The position numbers and the translations under genes were made by a program. Under the pieces are notes generated by a model. The model was not told the DNA's origin, did not search any database, and saw only the letters and a list, made by a program, of their open reading frames with translations. From Rhizobium hidalgonense (GTDB taxonomy: Bacteria > Pseudomonadota > Alphaproteobacteria > Rhizobiales > Rhizobiaceae), in contig NZ_LODW01000060.1 of the NCBI RefSeq assembly GCF_002914525.1, forward strand, positions 1 through 64,000: a stretch of DNA of 64,000 nucleotides, in the 5' to 3' direction. Shown here piece after piece: positions 35,571 through 44,808 of this stretch. Numbering within the stretch: position 1 is the stretch's first letter; the number at the start of each line of letters is the position of its first letter.

Positions 35571-38500
35571 TGTAACACCTCTTCCGAGCGACGATGATCC
35601 TGGCGCCTGGATCGGCTGGACGACGATCCAGCAGGCGATTGCCTCCGATCCCGAGCGTTCCGCATGGGTCTCGGCCAATGCCGGTTCCGGCAAGACGCAT
35701 GTGCTGACTCAGCGCGTCATCCGTCTCCTGCTTGCCGGGGCGCGGCCCTCCGCGATTTTGTGCCTCACCTATACCAAGGCTGCAGCTTCGGAAATGTCGA
35801 ACCGCGTCTTCGAGAGGCTGGCAGACTGGGTGGTGCTCGACGATGAGGATCTGAGCCGGCGGATCACCCAGATCGAGGGGATGGCGCCTGAAGGAATTAA
35901 GCTTGCCGAGGCCCGCCGGCTGTTTGCCAAGGCGCTGGAGACACCCGGTGGGTTGAAGATCCAGACGATCCATGCCTTTTGCGAGGCCTTGCTGCATCAG
36001 TTCCCGCTGGAGGCCAACGTCGCCGGGCATTTCTCGGTTCTCGACGACCGCGCGGCGGAAGCGCTGCTTTCCGATGCGCGCCGGGCGCTGCTGACGGCGA
36101 CCGCGCCGGAGGGAGACAGCGACCTCGCCGAGGCCTTCGCCTATGTGCTCGATCTCGGCGACGAATCCGGACTGGAAAATCTGCTCGGCGACATCGTCGC
36201 CAACCGCAACGCCATCCGTCGTTTCACGGCGACAGCCGAACGGCAGGGCGGTATCGAGATGTTTCTGCGTCAACGGCTTGGCCTTGCCCCCGATGACACC
36301 GAGAGCGGGATCGCGGCGCAGTATTGGCCGCTGCCGGCGCTTTCGGGCCACATGCTGGAGCTTTATCTGTCGCTTGCCGACCAGAAGGGCGGCGCGAAGG
36401 CGCAGGAAGTTGCCTACGGCCTCAGGCTTGCCGGGCGTGAACACGATGACGCAAAGCGCGCCGAGTTTCTCGAGAAAATCTTTCTGACCGTGAAGGGCGA
36501 GCCAAAGGCGGACTCGCAATTCACGGTCAAGGCCATGCTGACCGAAGCACCGCAGTTGACGGAGGCCGTCGCCGCTGCCCGCGCCCATGTCGCCGCAAGC
36601 CGCGACCGGCTGAAACTCATGCGGATGTATGGCGCAACCCATGCCGCGCTGGTGCTCGCAGACCGACTGAATCGCGACTATGAGGAGCTGAAGAAGCAGC
36701 GCAGCCAGCTCGATTTCGAGGATCTGATCACCCGCACCGCCGACCTTTTGACGAAAAGCGGCGTCGGCCCCTGGATCCACTATAAGCTCGATCGCGGCAT
36801 CGACCATATCCTCGTCGACGAAGCGCAGGATACCAGCCCGATCCAGTGGAGCGTCATCCAGTCGCTCGCCGAGGATTTCTTCTCCGGCGAGAGCGCCCGG
36901 CCGGTCGTGCGCACGCTCTTTGCCGTCGGCGACGAAAAGCAGTCGATCTATTCCTTCCAGGGCGCAAGGCCGGAGCGTTTTTCCGAGGAAAGCGATCGAA
37001 CACGGCGGCGTGTGACCGACAGCGGCCAGAATTTTTCCTCTGTCCGGCTGCCCCTCTCCTTCCGCTCGACCGCCGACGTGCTCGAAGCCGTCGACCACAT
37101 TTTCAGGGAGCCCGACAATTCACGCGGCCTCAGCGCGCTCGGCGAACCGGTGGTGCATCGCTCCAGCCGCATCGGCCATCCCGGCGCCGTCGATCTCTGG
37201 GAAATGGTCGCGCCGGAAGCTGTGGTGAAGGAGGAGGACTGGACGGCGCCATTCGACGCGACGCCGGAAAGCGCGCCGGCGGCCATCCTGGCGCGACGGA
37301 TCGCCCATTCGATCGGCGCGCTCGTCGGGCGTGAGACGATCGTCGACAAGGGTAGGGAGCGCCTGATCGAGGCCGGCGACATCCTGGTGCTGGTGCGCAA
37401 GCGCGATGCCTTCGTCAATGCGTTGACGCGCGCGTTGAAGCGCCGCGGCGACATTCCGGTCGCCGGCGCCGACAGGCTGGTGCTGACCAGCCATATCGCC
37501 GTGCAGGATCTGCTGGCGCTCGGCCGTTTCCTGCTGCTGCCGGAAGACGATCTTTCGCTCGCCGCCGTGCTGAAGAGCCCGCTTTTCGATCTCTCCGAGG
37601 ACGACATCTTTGCGGTCGCCGGCCTGCGCGGCGACAATGAGAGCGTCTGGAGCCATCTCAAACGCTTCGCCGCCGACGGCACCGAGCGTTTCCGCGCTGC
37701 CGTGGAGACGCTGGAGCTGTTCCTTCGGCAATCCAGGAGCCTGTCGGTTCATGATTTCTATGCGCGGGTGCTCGGTAGCCATGGCGGGCGGCGGCAATTC
37801 CTTGCCCGGCTCGGCACCGAGGTCAGCGATATTCTCGACGAATTCCTGACCTTCACCCTGGATCACGAAAGCTCCGGCCTTCCCGGGCTGCAATCCTTCA
37901 TCTCGACGCTGGAGCTCGAAGCCCCGGTGGTGAAGCGGGAGCAGGACAAGGGGCGCAACGAAGTGCGGATCATGACGGTGCATGCCTCCAAGGGCCTCGA
38001 GGCGCCGATCGTTTTCCTCGTCGACGGCGGTTCGAAGGCCTTCACCCATACCCATCTGCCGAAGCTGCGGCTGATCGAGACCGACGCCGATGAGCCGCCG
38101 ATGCCCGTCTGGGTTCCCGTCTCCGATCTCGCCAATTCGCTGACCCAGGACGACGCCGTTCGTATCCAGATGCTGGCGGAGGAAGAGTACCGCCGATTGC
38201 TCTATGTCGCCATGACGCGTGCCGCCGACCGGTTGGTCGTTTGCGGTTACCGCGGCGTGCGTGTGAACAACGACACGTGGCATATGATGATTTCGACGGC
38301 ACTGCGCGACGACCATCCGCATGTGGAGGCAACCACATTCTCCAGTCCCGATGGGCAATGGCCGGGGATCAAATGGCGCGTGCCACGGGTGGAACGACGC
38401 TTCGAGCGGGCCGACCGCGCCCGAGAGCGCGACAGCGAGGAGGCCTTGCCGGACGGTCTGTTGCGGCCATTGCCACCGCAGGCCGCGCTGCCCCGCCCGC

Positions 38501-39114
38501 TCAGCCCCTCCGGCGCCGGGACGATCATCGATGAAGACGAGGGCGGATTGCTCGTCGCATCTCCGCTGTTCAGCGAGAAGGAGCGCAGCGATCGTTCGCT
38601 GGAGAAGGGCCGGTTGATTCATCGCATGCTGCAGGCACTTCCCGAAATTCCACTTGGCGAACGGGCGGATGCCGCAGGCCGTTATGCCGAACGGGCGGCG
38701 CGGTTCTGGCCGGAAGCCGAACGGCGCAAATTAGTCGATTCGGTTCTGAAACTATTGGACGAAGAGGGACTGCAGGCCGTCCTGGGGACTGAGGCCCAGC
38801 CCGAGGTCTCGATCATGGGAACATTGACGTTCGATGACAGGCGTTATGCCGTCTCCGGCCGAATCGACCGGCTTGCCGTCCTTGCCGATCGTGTCGTCAT
38901 CCTCGACTACAAGACCAATCGGGTGCCGCCGGCGACAGAGGCGGCCATCCCCTTCGCCCATCGGGCGCAGCTGGCAATCTATCGCGAGATCCTGGCGCCG
39001 CTCTATCCCGACAAGCCTATCGATTGCATGCTTGTCTACACCGAGAACGCCTCGCTCTACACGCTGAGCGAAAAGGCGCTCGGTTTGGCGCTTGCAGCGG
39101 TCAAGACAAAGTGA
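35563..39114 (+). CDS. addA: double-strand break repair helicase AddA
   Basis: UvrD-type helicase with a C-terminal nuclease, 1183 residues. Walker A is in SANAGSGKTHVLTQR near residue 45, Walker B in LVDEAQDTSP, and motif VI-type residues lie in EEYRRLLYVAMTRAADRLVV. The nuclease motif ILDYKTNRVPP is near the C-terminus. ATG 35563 has GAGGAGGG upstream within addB. Confidence 0.95.
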   Translation: MSDVTPLPSDDDPGAWIGWTTIQQAIASDPERSAWVSANAGSGKTHVLTQRVIRLLLAGARPSAILCLTYTKAAASEMSNRVFERLADWVVLDDEDLSRRITQIEGMAPEGIKLAEARRLFAKALETPGGLKIQTIHAFCEALLHQFPLEANVAGHFSVLDDRAAEALLSDARRALLTATAPEGDSDLAEAFAYVLDLGDESGLENLLGDIVANRNAIRRFTATAERQGGIEMFLRQRLGLAPDDTESGIAAQYWPLPALSGHMLELYLSLADQKGGAKAQEVAYGLRLAGREHDDAKRAEFLEKIFLTVKGEPKADSQFTVKAMLTEAPQLTEAVAAARAHVAASRDRLKLMRMYGATHAALVLADRLNRDYEELKKQRSQLDFEDLITRTADLLTKSGVGPWIHYKLDRGIDHILVDEAQDTSPIQWSVIQSLAEDFFSGESARPVVRTLFAVGDEKQSIYSFQGARPERFSEESDRTRRRVTDSGQNFSSVRLPLSFRSTADVLEAVDHIFREPDNSRGLSALGEPVVHRSSRIGHPGAVDLWEMVAPEAVVKEEDWTAPFDATPESAPAAILARRIAHSIGALVGRETIVDKGRERLIEAGDILVLVRKRDAFVNALTRALKRRGDIPVAGADRLVLTSHIAVQDLLALGRFLLLPEDDLSLAAVLKSPLFDLSEDDIFAVAGLRGDNESVWSHLKRFAADGTERFRAAVETLELFLRQSRSLSVHDFYARVLGSHGGRRQFLARLGTEVSDILDEFLTFTLDHESSGLPGLQSFISTLELEAPVVKREQDKGRNEVRIMTVHASKGLEAPIVFLVDGGSKAFTHTHLPKLRLIETDADEPPMPVWVPVSDLANSLTQDDAVRIQMLAEEEYRRLLYVAMTRAADRLVVCGYRGVRVNNDTWHMMISTALRDDHPHVEATTFSSPDGQWPGIKWRVPRVERRFERADRARERDSEEALPDGLLRPLPPQAALPRPLSPSGAGTIIDEDEGGLLVASPLFSEKERSDRSLEKGRLIHRMLQALPEIPLGERADAAGRYAERAARFWPEAERRKLVDSVLKLLDEEGLQAVLGTEAQPEVSIMGTLTFDDRRYAVSGRIDRLAVLADRVVILDYKTNRVPPATEAAIPFAHRAQLAIYREILAPLYPDKPIDCMLVYTENASLYTLSEKALGLALAAVKTK

Positions 39115-39185
39115 AATACCGGACATTGAAAATTCGGCACCGCACCATCACATGTGGTTCAACACTTGAGTTAAAGGAGCAGCCC

Positions 39186-39506
39186 ATGGCTACCGTGAAA
39201 GTCGATATCAACAATTTCCAGTCGGAAGTTCTGGAATCTGCAGAACCCGTCGTCGTCGATTTCTGGGCTGAATGGTGCGGCCCGTGCAAGATGATTGCGC
39301 CGAGCCTTGAAGAAATCGCCGTCGAGATGGAAGGCAAGGTCAAGGTCGCCAAGCTGAATATCGATGAAAACCCGGAACTCGCCGCACAGTTCGGTGTGCG
39401 CTCCATTCCGACCCTTGCAATTTTCAAGGGCGGTGAAGTTGCCGATATCTCGGTCGGCGCCAAGCCGAAGACCGCGCTTTCGAACTGGATTTCGAGCGCT
39501 GCCTGA
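39186..39506 (+). CDS. trxA: thioredoxin
   Basis: A 106-residue thioredoxin with the active site WCGPC (Trp30, Cys31, Cys34), the cis-proline in RSIPTL and the usual fold length. AAAGGAG precedes the ATG. It has its own 71-bp upstream region after addA, although co-transcription is possible. Confidence 0.97.
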   Translation: MATVKVDINNFQSEVLESAEPVVVDFWAEWCGPCKMIAPSLEEIAVEMEGKVKVAKLNIDENPELAAQFGVRSIPTLAIFKGGEVADISVGAKPKTALSNWISSAA

Positions 39507-39528
39507 TTGATATCGCCTCGCATTGATG

Positions 39529-39557
39529 AAAAAGCCCGGCTTCGACCGGGCTTTTTT
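39529..39557. terminator. bidirectional terminator between trxA and folC
   Basis: Stem AAAAAGCCCGG (39529-39539) / CCGGGCTTTTT (39546-39556) with a short loop and T-runs on both strands, between the converging trxA and folC. Confidence 0.88.
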
Positions 39558-39570
39558 CATGTCGCAATCT

Positions 39571-40923
39571 TCATTTGGGGGGCGTGCCGTTGTCGGAAAG
39601 TACATCGCCGACGAGATAGAGAGAGCCGCCGACGAGGATGCGCGGGGGTAGGCCTTCCGGATCGAGGAGGGCTTTTATGGCTTCCAGCGCATCGCCGACC
39701 GTCGACATCGGTTCGGCAACCAAGCCGGCATCATAGGCGGCATTCGACAATATCACCGGGTCGATCATCGCGTCGCTGCCGCGGATCGGCACGCAGAAAA
39801 CCTTCTCGACCAAGCCGGCAAAGGCCCTGAAATAGCCGACAGGGTCCTTAGTGTTGATCATGCCGATAATCAGGAAAAGCGGCCGTGACTGGCGCTCTTC
39901 GAAATTGGCCATAGCTTCGGCGATGACTTCGCCGGCACCGGGATTGTGCCCGCCATCGATCCAGATCTCGGCGCCGGCGGGCGCATGCGCCAGTAGCCGG
40001 CCTTCGCCGAGACGCTGCAGCCGGCCCGGCCATTCCACGAGATTCATCGCCTTTTCCATCATCGTCTCGGTCACGGTGAAACCCGCGGCCTTGACGGCGC
40101 GAATGGCAGCGGCCGCATTGGCATATTGGTGGCGGCCGGGAAGGCGCGGCAGCGGCAGGTCGGCAAGACCGAATTCGTCCTGATAGACGAGCCGGCCATA
40201 TTCCTCATGCGCCATGAAATCCTGCCCGAAGACGGCGCTCGGGCAATGCAGCCGCTCAGCCGTCGACATCAGCACGTCGAGTGCCGCATCATATTCCTGA
40301 TGGCCGATGACGACGGGAAATCCCGGCTTCATGATACCGGCCTTTTCGGCGGCGATCAGCTCGACCCGGTCGCCGAGATAGGGCTGGTGATCCAGCGAGA
40401 TCGGCATGATCACCGAGACGGCCGGATCGGAAATGACATTGGTGGCATCGAAACGGCCGCCGAGACCGACTTCGATGATCGCGGCATCGGCCGGCTGTTC
40501 GGAAAACAGGATGAAGGTGACGGCCGTCAGGATTTCGAAGACGGTGATATGCTGTCCGGCATTGGCACCAGCCACACGGCGCAGGGCCTCTGCAAAGACT
40601 GCGTCATCGACAAGCTGCCCGCGTCCGCCCGGCACACCGATGCGATAACGCTCGTGCCAATTGACGAGATGCGGCGAGGTGTGAACATGCGCGCTGTAAC
40701 CGCCGGCTTCGAGCAGAGCCCGGCAGAAGGCGGTGACCGACCCCTTGCCGTTGGTGCCGGCAACATGGATCACCGGCGGCAATCTCCTGTGCGGATTGCC
40801 GAGCACCTGGAGAAGACGGGTGATGCGATCCAGAGACAGGTCGAAGCCCTTGGGATGCAATCCCATGAGCTTGTCGATCTCCTGTGCTGCCTCACTCACC
40901 GCGGTTTGGCCCCTGGGTATCAT
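39571..40923 (-). CDS. folC: bifunctional folylpolyglutamate / dihydrofolate synthase
   Basis: Adds glutamate to folates. The 450-residue Mur-ligase-like protein has the P-loop VAGTNGKGSV, the family motif EVGLGGRFDATN and DGGHNPGAG. The start given is ATG 40923; a GTG at 40899 is an alternative and gives a more typical N-terminus (SEAAQEIDKLMGLHPKGFD). It is the last gene of the trpF-trpB-trpA-accD-folC run. Confidence 0.95.
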   Translation of the reverse strand: MIPRGQTAVSEAAQEIDKLMGLHPKGFDLSLDRITRLLQVLGNPHRRLPPVIHVAGTNGKGSVTAFCRALLEAGGYSAHVHTSPHLVNWHERYRIGVPGGRGQLVDDAVFAEALRRVAGANAGQHITVFEILTAVTFILFSEQPADAAIIEVGLGGRFDATNVISDPAVSVIMPISLDHQPYLGDRVELIAAEKAGIMKPGFPVVIGHQEYDAALDVLMSTAERLHCPSAVFGQDFMAHEEYGRLVYQDEFGLADLPLPRLPGRHQYANAAAAIRAVKAAGFTVTETMMEKAMNLVEWPGRLQRLGEGRLLAHAPAGAEIWIDGGHNPGAGEVIAEAMANFEERQSRPLFLIIGMINTKDPVGYFRAFAGLVEKVFCVPIRGSDAMIDPVILSNAAYDAGLVAEPMSTVGDALEAIKALLDPEGLPPRILVGGSLYLVGDVLSDNGTPPK

Positions 40924-40950
40924 TTCGGCACCCCGCCTGCTTGTCGATTA

Positions 40951-41856
40951 TCAGGCGCTCGCCGCCAGAGCGATCGCGCCGCTATTCATGTCATTCGCCG
41001 CCGAAACGGGCTTCTTCGTCAGGATCTTCAGGAGACGCGCCAGCGTTTCCGGAAGGTCGTGACGCTTTACGACCATGTCCACCATACCATGTTCCAAGAG
41101 ATATTCGGAGGTCTGGAAGCCTTCGGGCAGTTTTTCACGCAAGGTCTGCTCGATCACCCGCTTGCCGGCAAAGCCGATTTCGGCGCCGGGTTCGGCAAGG
41201 TGAATATCGCCCAGCATGGCGTAGGAGGCCGTGACACCGCCGGTGGTCGGGTTGGTCAGGACGACGATATAGGGCTGGCCGGATTCCTTGAGCAGATCGA
41301 CGGCAACGGTCGTGCGCGGCAGCTGCATCAGCGACAGGATGCCTTCCTGCATGCGCGCGCCGCCGGAAGCGGGGAACATCACCAGCGGGCACTTTTCGGA
41401 GGTCGCGCGCTCGAAAGCCTTGACGATCGCCTCGCCGGCGGCCATGCCGAGCGAACCGCCGATGAAGTTGAATTCATGCACGACGGCGACGAGCTTCAGG
41501 CCCTGCACTTTTCCGAGGCCGGCGAGGATCGTGTCCTCTTGTTCGGTCTTCAGGCGGCTGTCGCGCAGGCGATCGCTATATTTCTTCGAATCGCGAAACT
41601 TCAGCGGGTCCTGGGCGACCCTCGGCTGCGGCAGCGATTCGAACTCCCCATTGTCGAAAAGGTCGGCCAGGCGAGCCTTCGCCGGCATCTTCATGTGATA
41701 GCCGGAGGCCGGGATGACCCATTTGTTGCCTTCCAGGTCCTTATGGAAGACCATCTCTCCGGTCTCCGGGCACTTGATCCAGAGGTTCTCCGGCACTTCG
41801 CGACGGCCCAGCATGGAATTGATCCGCGGGCGAACGTAGTTGGTGATCCAGTTCAA
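40951..41856 (-). CDS. accD: acetyl-CoA carboxylase carboxyltransferase subunit beta
   Basis: Beta subunit of the carboxyltransferase that makes malonyl-CoA for fatty acid synthesis, 301 residues. The crotonase-like core is intact (SGGARMQEG, GHMVDMV-type region ending LARLLKIL). The N-terminal zinc ribbon is degenerate: by alignment to E. coli only Cys29 remains, while the other three ligands are Thr32, Ile48 and Ser51. The start is TTG 41856 with AGGAG 9 bases upstream. Its gene follows trpA after a 142-bp gap that carries a repeat element. Confidence 0.95.
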   Translation of the reverse strand: MNWITNYVRPRINSMLGRREVPENLWIKCPETGEMVFHKDLEGNKWVIPASGYHMKMPAKARLADLFDNGEFESLPQPRVAQDPLKFRDSKKYSDRLRDSRLKTEQEDTILAGLGKVQGLKLVAVVHEFNFIGGSLGMAAGEAIVKAFERATSEKCPLVMFPASGGARMQEGILSLMQLPRTTVAVDLLKESGQPYIVVLTNPTTGGVTASYAMLGDIHLAEPGAEIGFAGKRVIEQTLREKLPEGFQTSEYLLEHGMVDMVVKRHDLPETLARLLKILTKKPVSAANDMNSGAIALAASA

Positions 41857-41876
41857 CTCGAATACTCCTGATTGAC

Positions 41877-41977
41877 TAAAGCGCGTCCCGGGCTGTCAGC
41901 TGCTTGGCCGACGCTTTAGGTCTTTGTTTCCCGCATGTCGTTGCCGCAAAACCGCTGCACACTTTTGCGCGACATGC
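41877..41977. repeat. rhizobial intergenic palindromic repeat (RIME-like), copy 2
   Basis: Two hairpins lie side by side: TAAAGCG...CGCTTTA (41877-41918) and GCATGTCG (41933-41940) ... CGACATGC (41970-41977). Inside the second is the same 23-base core as copy 1 (41946-41968 identical to 19883-19905). It sits between trpA and accD within an apparent operon, so it is transcribed. Confidence 0.7.
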
Positions 41978-41998
41978 TTTGGTGCCAATGTGGGCATA

Positions 41999-42838
41999 CT
42001 ATTCGGCAGCAACAAGGCGTGCCGAACGGGTTCCCGAGGAAAGGCCGCGCACCAGCGTTGCGACCGCCTCAACCGTGTCCGCCGTCGCCCTGCCGTCCGC
42101 GGTCAAGCTCGTGGCGACTTGATTGACGATGGCGGTGCCGACGACGACCCCATCGGCCGAACCGCCGATGACCTTTGCATGTTCCGCCGTCTTGACGCCG
42201 AAGCCGACGCAGACGGGCAGCTGCGTGTGCTGCTTGATGCGTTCGACCGCGCCCGAAACCAGCGACGGATCCGGCAGCGCCGATCCGGTGATGCCGTTCA
42301 TCGAGACGTAATAGACGAAACCGGAAGTGTTCTTCAAAACCTTCGGCAGGCGCTTTTCATCCGTCGTCGGCGTCGCCAGGCGGATGAAGTTGATACCTTT
42401 ACGGATCGCCGGAAGGCAGAGTTCGTCATCCATTTCAGGCGGCAGATCGACGACGATCAGGCCGTCGATGCCGGCGGCGAGCGCGTCATCGAGGAATGTC
42501 TCGACGCCGTAAATATAGATCGGGTTGTAGTAGCCCATCATCACGATCGGCGTGGCGTCGTTGCTCTTGCGGAAATCGGCCGCCAGTTGCAGCGTTTTCT
42601 TCAGCGTCTGACCGCCTTTCAGCGCACGCTGGCCGGCGAGCTGGATCGCCGGGCCGTCGGCCATCGGATCGGAAAACGGCATGCCGAGCTCGATGATGTC
42701 GGAGCCCGCCTCCGGCAGCGCCTTCATGATGCCGAGGGAGGTATCGTAATCAGGATCGCCGCCCATGAAATAGGTCACAAGCGCCGGACGGCCCTCGGCC
42801 TTCAGCTCGGCAAAGCGTTTGTCCATGCGTGCGGTCAT
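41999..42838 (-). CDS. trpA: tryptophan synthase alpha chain
   Basis: Splits indole-3-glycerol phosphate to indole for TrpB. The 279-residue barrel has the catalytic Glu in IIELGMPFSDPMADGP and Asp in DGLIVVDLPPEM, plus the phosphate-binding GFGVKT. It starts 3 bp after the trpB stop. Confidence 0.97.
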   Translation of the reverse strand: MTARMDKRFAELKAEGRPALVTYFMGGDPDYDTSLGIMKALPEAGSDIIELGMPFSDPMADGPAIQLAGQRALKGGQTLKKTLQLAADFRKSNDATPIVMMGYYNPIYIYGVETFLDDALAAGIDGLIVVDLPPEMDDELCLPAIRKGINFIRLATPTTDEKRLPKVLKNTSGFVYYVSMNGITGSALPDPSLVSGAVERIKQHTQLPVCVGFGVKTAEHAKVIGGSADGVVVGTAIVNQVATSLTADGRATADTVEAVATLVRGLSSGTRSARLVAAE

Positions 42839-42841
42839 GTC

Positions 42842-44062
42842 TTACAGTCCCATTCCCAGAATCTTGCCGACGGTGAAGATATCCTTGTCGCCGCGGCCGG
42901 AGAGGTTCATCAGGATAATCTCGTCCTTGCCCATCTTCGGCGCGCGCTTGATCACCTCGGCAATCGCGTGCGAGGGCTCGAGCGCCGGGATGATGCCTTC
43001 GAGGCGCGTCAGCGTCTGGAAGGCCTCCAGCGCTTCGTGATCCATGATCGGTACATAATCGACGCGGCCGGTATCGTTCAGCCAGGAATGTTCGGGGCCG
43101 ATGCCGGGATAATCGAGACCGGCCGAAATCGAATGGCCTTCCTTGATCTGGCCGTCGCCATCCTGCAGCAGATAGGTGCGGTTGCCGTGCAGCACACCCG
43201 GCGAACCGGCGGTGATCGACGCGCAATGTTCGTCGCCCTGCAGGCCCTTGCCGCCGGCTTCGACGCCGACGATCTTGACGGTGGGATCATCGAGGAAAGG
43301 ATGGAAGATGCCGATGGCGTTCGAACCGCCGCCGACGGCAGCGATGACGAGATCCGGCAGGCGGCCTTCGGCGGCCAGCATCTGTTCTTTCGCTTCCGCG
43401 CCGATCACCGATTGGAAATCGCGGACCATCTCCGGGTAGGGATGCGGACCGGCTGCCGTTCCGATCAGGTAATAGGTATCCTCGACATTGGTGACCCAGT
43501 CGCGCAGCGCCTCGTTCATGGCGTCCTTCAGCGTGCCGCTGCCGGCTGTCACCGGTTTGACTTCGGCGCCGAGCAGCTTCATGCGGAAAACGTTCGGCGC
43601 CTGACGCTCGACGTCGGTAGCGCCCATATAGACGACGCAGGGAAGGCCGAAGCGGGCGGCGACGGTGGCGGAGGCAACGCCATGCTGGCCGGCGCCGGTT
43701 TCGGCGATGATCCGGGTCTTGCCCATGCGCTTGGCGAGCAGGATCTGGCCGATGCAGTTGTTGATCTTGTGCGAGCCGGTGTGGTTCAGCTCCTCGCGCT
43801 TGAAATAGATCTTGGCGCCACCGAGTTCGGCCGTCAGCCGCTCGGCGAAATAGAGCGGGCTCGGGCGACCGATATAATGCGCGCCGAGATGCTTCAATTC
43901 GGCCTGGAATGCCGGATCGTTCTTCGCCTTATCCCACTCGTCCTGCAGATCAAGGATCAAAGGCATCAATGTTTCGGCAACGAAACGACCGCCATAGATG
44001 CCGAAGCGGCCGTCTTCATCAGGCCCGGAACGGAAGGAATTCGGTTTAAGCGTCTCGTTCAC
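42842..44062 (-). CDS. trpB: tryptophan synthase beta chain
   Basis: PLP enzyme that joins indole and serine, 406 residues. The PLP lysine is in LNHTGSHKINN, and the phosphate-binding loop is GGGSNAIG. GTG 44062 is chosen because GGGAG lies 6 bases upstream; an upstream TTG at 44068 abuts that site directly and is unlikely. The trpF stop is 2 bp away, which implies translational coupling. Confidence 0.97.
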   Translation of the reverse strand: MNETLKPNSFRSGPDEDGRFGIYGGRFVAETLMPLILDLQDEWDKAKNDPAFQAELKHLGAHYIGRPSPLYFAERLTAELGGAKIYFKREELNHTGSHKINNCIGQILLAKRMGKTRIIAETGAGQHGVASATVAARFGLPCVVYMGATDVERQAPNVFRMKLLGAEVKPVTAGSGTLKDAMNEALRDWVTNVEDTYYLIGTAAGPHPYPEMVRDFQSVIGAEAKEQMLAAEGRLPDLVIAAVGGGSNAIGIFHPFLDDPTVKIVGVEAGGKGLQGDEHCASITAGSPGVLHGNRTYLLQDGDGQIKEGHSISAGLDYPGIGPEHSWLNDTGRVDYVPIMDHEALEAFQTLTRLEGIIPALEPSHAIAEVIKRAPKMGKDEIILMNLSGRGDKDIFTVGKILGMGL

Positions 44063-44064
44063 TC

Positions 44065-44733
44065 TCAACTCCCTGAGGCCATGACAGGCGCATCCGCCTC
44101 TTCGACCGCATCGAAAAATTCATCGATCATTGCGACGCTCTTGACGCCAGGCGCAGTTTCGACGCCTGAGGAGACGTCGATACCACGCGCCTTGGTATTG
44201 GCCAGCGCATCCGCGACATTGTCCTTGTTCAACCCGCCAGACAGCATGTAGTCGATGCTGCCGTCGAGCCAGCTCAGAAGGCTCCAGTCGAAGGAAATCC
44301 CGTTACCGCCGGGCAATTCCGAACCCTTCGGCGCTTTCGCGTCGAACAGGAAACGGTCGGCGATGCCGATATAGGCTTCGACGCGCCTGAGATCATCGGC
44401 GGTGCGCACGGAAAAGACTTTCATGACCGGCAGGCCATAGAGCGCCTTGATCGTCAGCACGTGTTCGGGGCTCTCATTGCCGTGCAGTTGCAGAATATCC
44501 GGCTTCAACAGCGAGACAATCTCGTCCAGCTCGTCATTGGTGGGATCGACGACGACGGCGACGATCTTCGCCTTGCCACGCGCCGGTTCGGCCAGTTTTG
44601 CCGCCAGGTCCGGCTCGATGTAGCGCGGGCTCTTTTCGAAAAAGATAAAACCGATATGGGTCGCGCCGCGTTTCAGCGCACGATCGATCGCTTCGGGCGT
44701 CTTCAAGCCACAGATCTTAATATCGGTTTTCAT
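44065..44733 (-). CDS. trpF: phosphoribosylanthranilate isomerase
   Basis: Third step of the tryptophan branch, 222 residues. The catalytic Cys is in KICGLK (residue 8), and the general acid Asp in VAVVVDPTNDE. It is the first gene of trpFBA; trpC, trpD and trpE are not in the window, so the pathway is split, as is usual for rhizobia. Confidence 0.96.
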   Translation of the reverse strand: MKTDIKICGLKTPEAIDRALKRGATHIGFIFFEKSPRYIEPDLAAKLAEPARGKAKIVAVVVDPTNDELDEIVSLLKPDILQLHGNESPEHVLTIKALYGLPVMKVFSVRTADDLRRVEAYIGIADRFLFDAKAPKGSELPGGNGISFDWSLLSWLDGSIDYMLSGGLNKDNVADALANTKARGIDVSSGVETAPGVKSVAMIDEFFDAVEEADAPVMASGS

Positions 44734-44808
44734 GGCAGCGAAGTGACACGAAATGCGGCAAGAGTCGAGCCAATTTGCATGGTACGCCGTATTTAGCGCC
44801 CACGTCGG

